Shown here piece by piece: positions 31,620-34,628 of a stretch of 34,628 bases of DNA (position 1 is the stretch's first letter; each line of letters opens with the position of its first letter). The notes beneath the pieces were generated by a model. The model saw only the letters and a list, made by a program, of their open reading frames with translations. It made no database searches and was not told the DNA's origin. The DNA comes from Chloroflexota bacterium (lineage in GTDB: Bacteria; Chloroflexota; Anaerolineae; Anaerolineales; UBA11858): positions 1-34,628 of the forward strand of contig DAOUWT010000004.1 of the NCBI GenBank assembly GCA_030666985.1, in the 5' to 3' direction. The position numbers were made by a program, and so were the translations under genes.

Positions 31620-31827
31620 GGCTGGTATATTGGGAAACTGGGAAATTAGTAGATTGGGAATCAGGGGAGCAGGAATCAGTATTTCTAGTATAAACGAAAA
31701 AAGACATCCCCGCAAGCAATTCCCCAACTCAACTACCCAATATCTAATACCAAATATCAAATACCCCCATTCTTCACTCCCTTCCCAAGCCCCAACTACC
31801 CAATTACTCAACTATCTAACTACCCAA
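31620..31827. repeat. Gene gap of degenerate short tandem repeats
   Basis: The gap between the convergent HhH and caspase-like genes is made of two degenerate arrays: ATTGGGAAACTGGGAAATTAG-like units at its left, and AATATCTAATACCAAATATC and CAACTACCC units at its right (about 31735-31830). The period is seven to eight bases. No hairpin with a T run is seen. Confidence 0.65.
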
Positions 31828-34452
31828 CTATCTTGACACCGTCACCTTCACCACCTTCCCCTTCTCATCTAAAGTGACCCGCGCATAATGCCGGTGAACT
31901 GACTTCGATCCATTTTGAGGCACACTCACGTCTTTGCGCATAGTCACCACCCGGCGGTGGGGTGTGCCATTCGGTAGAGACTTAGCTCCCAATTGCGAAG
32001 TCGGGCAGATGTGACCTTCGCCTTGGCATGAGCCGTGCTCCTCGCTAATACTCATATCAGCGCCTTCCATGCCAGGGAGATATTTTTTCACCACCTGTCT
32101 GACCTGCTTGAGCACATCAGTCGGAATACTCTCTGAAAGCATACATCTGGCACAAACAGTCTTCACATGTGGGGGGCATTCTTGTGACCGTCCCAAAATT
32201 TTCGCCTGACTCTTTTTCCCGTTTTGGAGGCTGGCCAACGGATCCCCGTAGAGCACAAAAGAAATCAGGGTTTTTTGGTCTTCGCCGTCCAGGTATCCCT
32301 GCCGCTTGTGCATCTTTTGGGCCAGGGCAATTTTAGCTTTTTGCAAAGCACCCCCGCTCGAATATCCCTGCTTGAGATATTGCCAAAACTCACTGCTCAG
32401 CAAATCCGCCGCAATGAGAGGCCCGGCTACCGAACCATACGACGTGACCGTAGACCCCGCCACCACACGACTTCCACAAACTAAAAACTTGAGCGCAATA
32501 GAGTCCTCAATACCCCGCTTGTCCACATGCGCACCGAAACAAGCCTCGCTAAAGACAATCGCGGGTACACCATCCTTCTTCCGGATATCTTCCGGGCGCA
32601 GGGCAATGGGATAAGGTGTACCCGAACCAGCTTTAGTCATATCCCGTTGGCCGTACCAGGGAGCGTTATCTTCCACCCCATGGAGATTGAAATACCCCAG
32701 CCGCGCCGCCGGGATCGGAATCACGTAATCATCTCCATAAGGGGGAGATGTTACCAAATCGGCCTTATCCCCAATTGGGCGGAAGACCTCCCAAGAAGCG
32801 TTTTCCCAAGCCTCCGCCGCGTATCCAAAATTGCTCATCTGCTCTCGAGAGCGCGAGAACAACCCTCCTATCCAAGCCCACACCGCTTTCCACCACTTCC
32901 GTTTTGCATTAACAGCATCGCGGTGATAGCTTGCAGCCTCCCTCAGCATACTCAATAGGGGGCCGGGGTCGCTCCCCGCACCCCCAGGCAAACGTCCCAC
33001 CTGCCATTCAGGGATAAAATAATTTTCATCCCGCGTGGCATAAGGATTATCCGAAGGCACGTCCGCGTCGGCGTCTTCCAGCGGATTGGGGAGATGGTGA
33101 AACGGCACCACCTCTGGGCCGCCCACAATCAGCACCGCCCCAATCATCAGCCCTTTTTTCGCGAAGGCCGCGTCCAGGTCAGCCAGCGCCAATTTCAATT
33201 CCCAGGCGTCATGCACGCGCACCGGCTTCAACCCAAATTGCGCCATGCAGCTCGCGTCATCGACCAAAACCGTCGCCGCCCCCCAGCCCGGTTTATCACG
33301 CACCGCGCGGGCGAGTTTCTCCATTTCGCCCTTGAGCACCTGAGTGGTCTTCGGGCCATATTTCTTCTCTAACCCGCGCCGAGTGCTGAACACCACGTAC
33401 ATGGGAAATCGCCCATCCCGCTTGGCAATTTGGGGATGTCCCAACCGCCGGGCCGCTTTTTCTAATTCTTGTTGGATAGAAAGCAGCCTTTCGGGGGATG
33501 GATTTCCCTCTCCTCGTAGGAGAGGGCTAGGGAGAGGTGGGGACTCGCGGGGAGGTTTTTCCGGACCTGGAGCGGCCAGCCCGCTTGAGGCTGGGGTTGC
33601 CCCCAGGGGGAGCAGATTCCACCCCAGGGCGGCCCGCACCCCGGCGGGGACACGCGCATCCAGATGGGCCTGCAAATCCCCCGGCCACAGGTCGCGGTAA
33701 GGATGCTCCTCCCCCCACAAGCGCCGCGCCACCTGCCCGGTCACATCCTCCGTGGTGGCCTGGTGCAGCATCCCCACCCCCTGCTCGGATTGGCCGCTTT
33801 TGATGAGCGTATCCGCCAGCACCAGCGCGGGAACCAAACACCCCGGCCACTTCTCGTGATAATGCTCCGCTAGATTGCGTATAGCCATTACGGGAGTTTC
33901 CGGGTCGGCGCTCATCACCCGCAAATGAGTCACAGCTGCCAAAGGAGTTTCTATTTCGTAGGCCATGGCCTCCTGAATGTGCTCCGCCGCGGACGCCACA
34001 TTACCTGTCCTCAACGCCCAGCGTGCCTGGGCCACCTTTTTGCTCCAGGCCGGAACAGCGCTCCTCACCCCCGGGGATGACTGGGGAAAATCTTGAGGAG
34101 CCAATGCGAAAACAACTCCCCAAGTTTCATCTATTTCTTGATGGCCCTGGGCTTCCTGCAGCACAGTCAATAGCTTTTGGGCTTCGAGGTACTCCGGATC
34201 TGTCTGGCACAAAACGCTCACGCGGGAGAGAGCCTGCTCAATGCGCTTCTCCCCCCATAGCGCCAAAGCGTGGGTGAACTGAAGGGGTAAATCTCCCGCA
34301 TAAACAGATAACCAACCCAGCGTTGCCCGGCGCACGAAAGCATATTCGTTCACGCTCAAAGCCACGTGCAGCATTCGGACAAGATAATCCCGTGTCCAGG
34401 CCTGGTTGGGGGAGAGGGGAGTTAGTGTGTGTTGTTTCATATTAAATACCAT
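31828..34452 (-). CDS. Caspase-like (C25/CHAT-type) domain protein with helical N-terminus
   Basis: A cytoplasmic protein of 874 residues without a signal peptide. Residues about 1-290 are helical and TPR-like. Residues about 345-745 look like a caspase-fold peptidase: a strand plus VLIVGGPEVVPFHHLP, then GRLPGG, His591 in YFNLHGVED and Cys638 in VFSEACFGAHV, in the His-then-Cys order of clan CD peptidases (gingipain C25 and CHAT families), and YGDPLASL after them. The C-terminal 100 residues contain several Cys and His and may bind metal. A linker near 284-324 is proline-rich and encoded by a GC-rich palindrome (33506-33526). The substrate is unknown. No neighbouring toxin or nuclease gene is visible on this strand in the window. 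The start could also be the ATG at 34440; neither has a clear ribosome-binding site. Confidence 0.8.
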   Translation of the reverse strand: MVFNMKQHTLTPLSPNQAWTRDYLVRMLHVALSVNEYAFVRRATLGWLSVYAGDLPLQFTHALALWGEKRIEQALSRVSVLCQTDPEYLEAQKLLTVLQEAQGHQEIDETWGVVFALAPQDFPQSSPGVRSAVPAWSKKVAQARWALRTGNVASAAEHIQEAMAYEIETPLAAVTHLRVMSADPETPVMAIRNLAEHYHEKWPGCLVPALVLADTLIKSGQSEQGVGMLHQATTEDVTGQVARRLWGEEHPYRDLWPGDLQAHLDARVPAGVRAALGWNLLPLGATPASSGLAAPGPEKPPRESPPLPSPLLRGEGNPSPERLLSIQQELEKAARRLGHPQIAKRDGRFPMYVVFSTRRGLEKKYGPKTTQVLKGEMEKLARAVRDKPGWGAATVLVDDASCMAQFGLKPVRVHDAWELKLALADLDAAFAKKGLMIGAVLIVGGPEVVPFHHLPNPLEDADADVPSDNPYATRDENYFIPEWQVGRLPGGAGSDPGPLLSMLREAASYHRDAVNAKRKWWKAVWAWIGGLFSRSREQMSNFGYAAEAWENASWEVFRPIGDKADLVTSPPYGDDYVIPIPAARLGYFNLHGVEDNAPWYGQRDMTKAGSGTPYPIALRPEDIRKKDGVPAIVFSEACFGAHVDKRGIEDSIALKFLVCGSRVVAGSTVTSYGSVAGPLIAADLLSSEFWQYLKQGYSSGGALQKAKIALAQKMHKRQGYLDGEDQKTLISFVLYGDPLASLQNGKKSQAKILGRSQECPPHVKTVCARCMLSESIPTDVLKQVRQVVKKYLPGMEGADMSISEEHGSCQGEGHICPTSQLGAKSLPNGTPHRRVVTMRKDVSVPQNGSKSVHRHYARVTLDEKGKVVKVTVSR
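33506..33526. repeat. Palindromic repeat in frame inside the caspase-like gene
   Basis: CCCTCTCCT and AGGAGAGGG are exact nine-base inverted arms around CGT, followed by CTAGGGAGAGG. This is the style of the GC-rich CCCTCTCC palindromes scattered in many bacterial genomes. On the coding strand it gives a stretch reading SPLLRGEG, inside a linker with no other conserved sequence. Confidence 0.75.
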
Positions 34453-34628
34453 TGATGCGTGAAACGTGAAAACGTGAGGAGTGAAGGGTGAAACGTGATG
34501 CGTGAAACACGTGTCGCAATTGACTATATTTATGAAATCCGCATAGGCAGCCCCCTCCCAGCCTCCCCCAAATGTGACGAAGTGCGTGTCAAATTTTGGG
34601 GAGGGGCAGAATCTCGTGCGCGAAGTAA
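34453..34628. repeat. Heptamer array and GC-rich inverted repeat at the window end
   Basis: GTGAAAC-type heptamers (GTGAGGA, GTGAAGG, GTGATGC variants) cover about 34457-34511, directly upstream of the minus-strand gene. At 34550-34610, CCCCCTCCCAGCCTCCCCCAA and TTTTGGGGAGGGG form an imperfect inverted pair. No gene is supported. The last piece is cut by the window end. Confidence 0.7.

Overview
The window reads as a signalling-rich stretch of a bacterial chromosome of medium GC content. The mix of genes points to Chloroflexota, most likely Anaerolineae: long multi-GAF sensor proteins, a class III cyclase fused to an AAA ATPase, a MoeA fused to a periplasmic-binding-protein-like domain, and gene gaps full of short repeats. 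This placement is an inference from gene style; no phylogenetic marker was examined.

Layout. (1) 343-2693 (+): a histidine kinase with a degenerate N-terminal receiver and a response regulator with a winged-helix output. (2) 2694-5835 (mainly -): a bidirectional terminator, a repeat remnant, an EamA-type transporter whose 3' end runs into a tRNA-like half, a folded + strand element, and a threonine synthase fused to a C-terminal receiver domain. (3) 5836-8091: mostly non-coding sequence with tRNA-Gly(CCC), two single-domain response regulators, heptamer tandem repeats and several palindromic or MITE-like elements. (4) 8092-26756 (+): an 18.7 kb run of eight genes. Six large GAF proteins have different front ends (dCache-HAMP, 6TM, dCache-HAMP, soluble PAS-GAF, 6TM, 7TM-PAS) and no recognisable output domain. 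They are followed by a ParA-type ATPase and a 1293-residue hybrid histidine kinase. (5) 27061-31619 (+): a cyclase-AAA protein, MoeA-PBP and a small membrane-anchored helix-hairpin-helix protein. (6) 31828-34452 (-): a large protein with a caspase-like fold and a His-Cys pair.

How the genes may work together (inference). The run at 8092-26756 looks like one many-input sensor system. Several membrane or soluble GAF proteins that cannot signal alone share a C-terminal segment that also occurs inside the only kinase of the run, so they may join that kinase in mixed coiled-coil/GAF assemblies. ParA could position or count such assemblies. The two DivK-like regulators just upstream and the kinase's own receiver are candidate outputs.

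The gene gaps carry at least three kinds of repeat: a roughly 180-220 bp GC-rich element with ATCATTCA-type inverted ends (four copies, one supplying possible start codons), palindromic elements with TGTCA/TGACA or GTCATTTCGA ends, and heptamer tandem arrays. Related GC-rich palindromes also lie in frame inside protein linkers.
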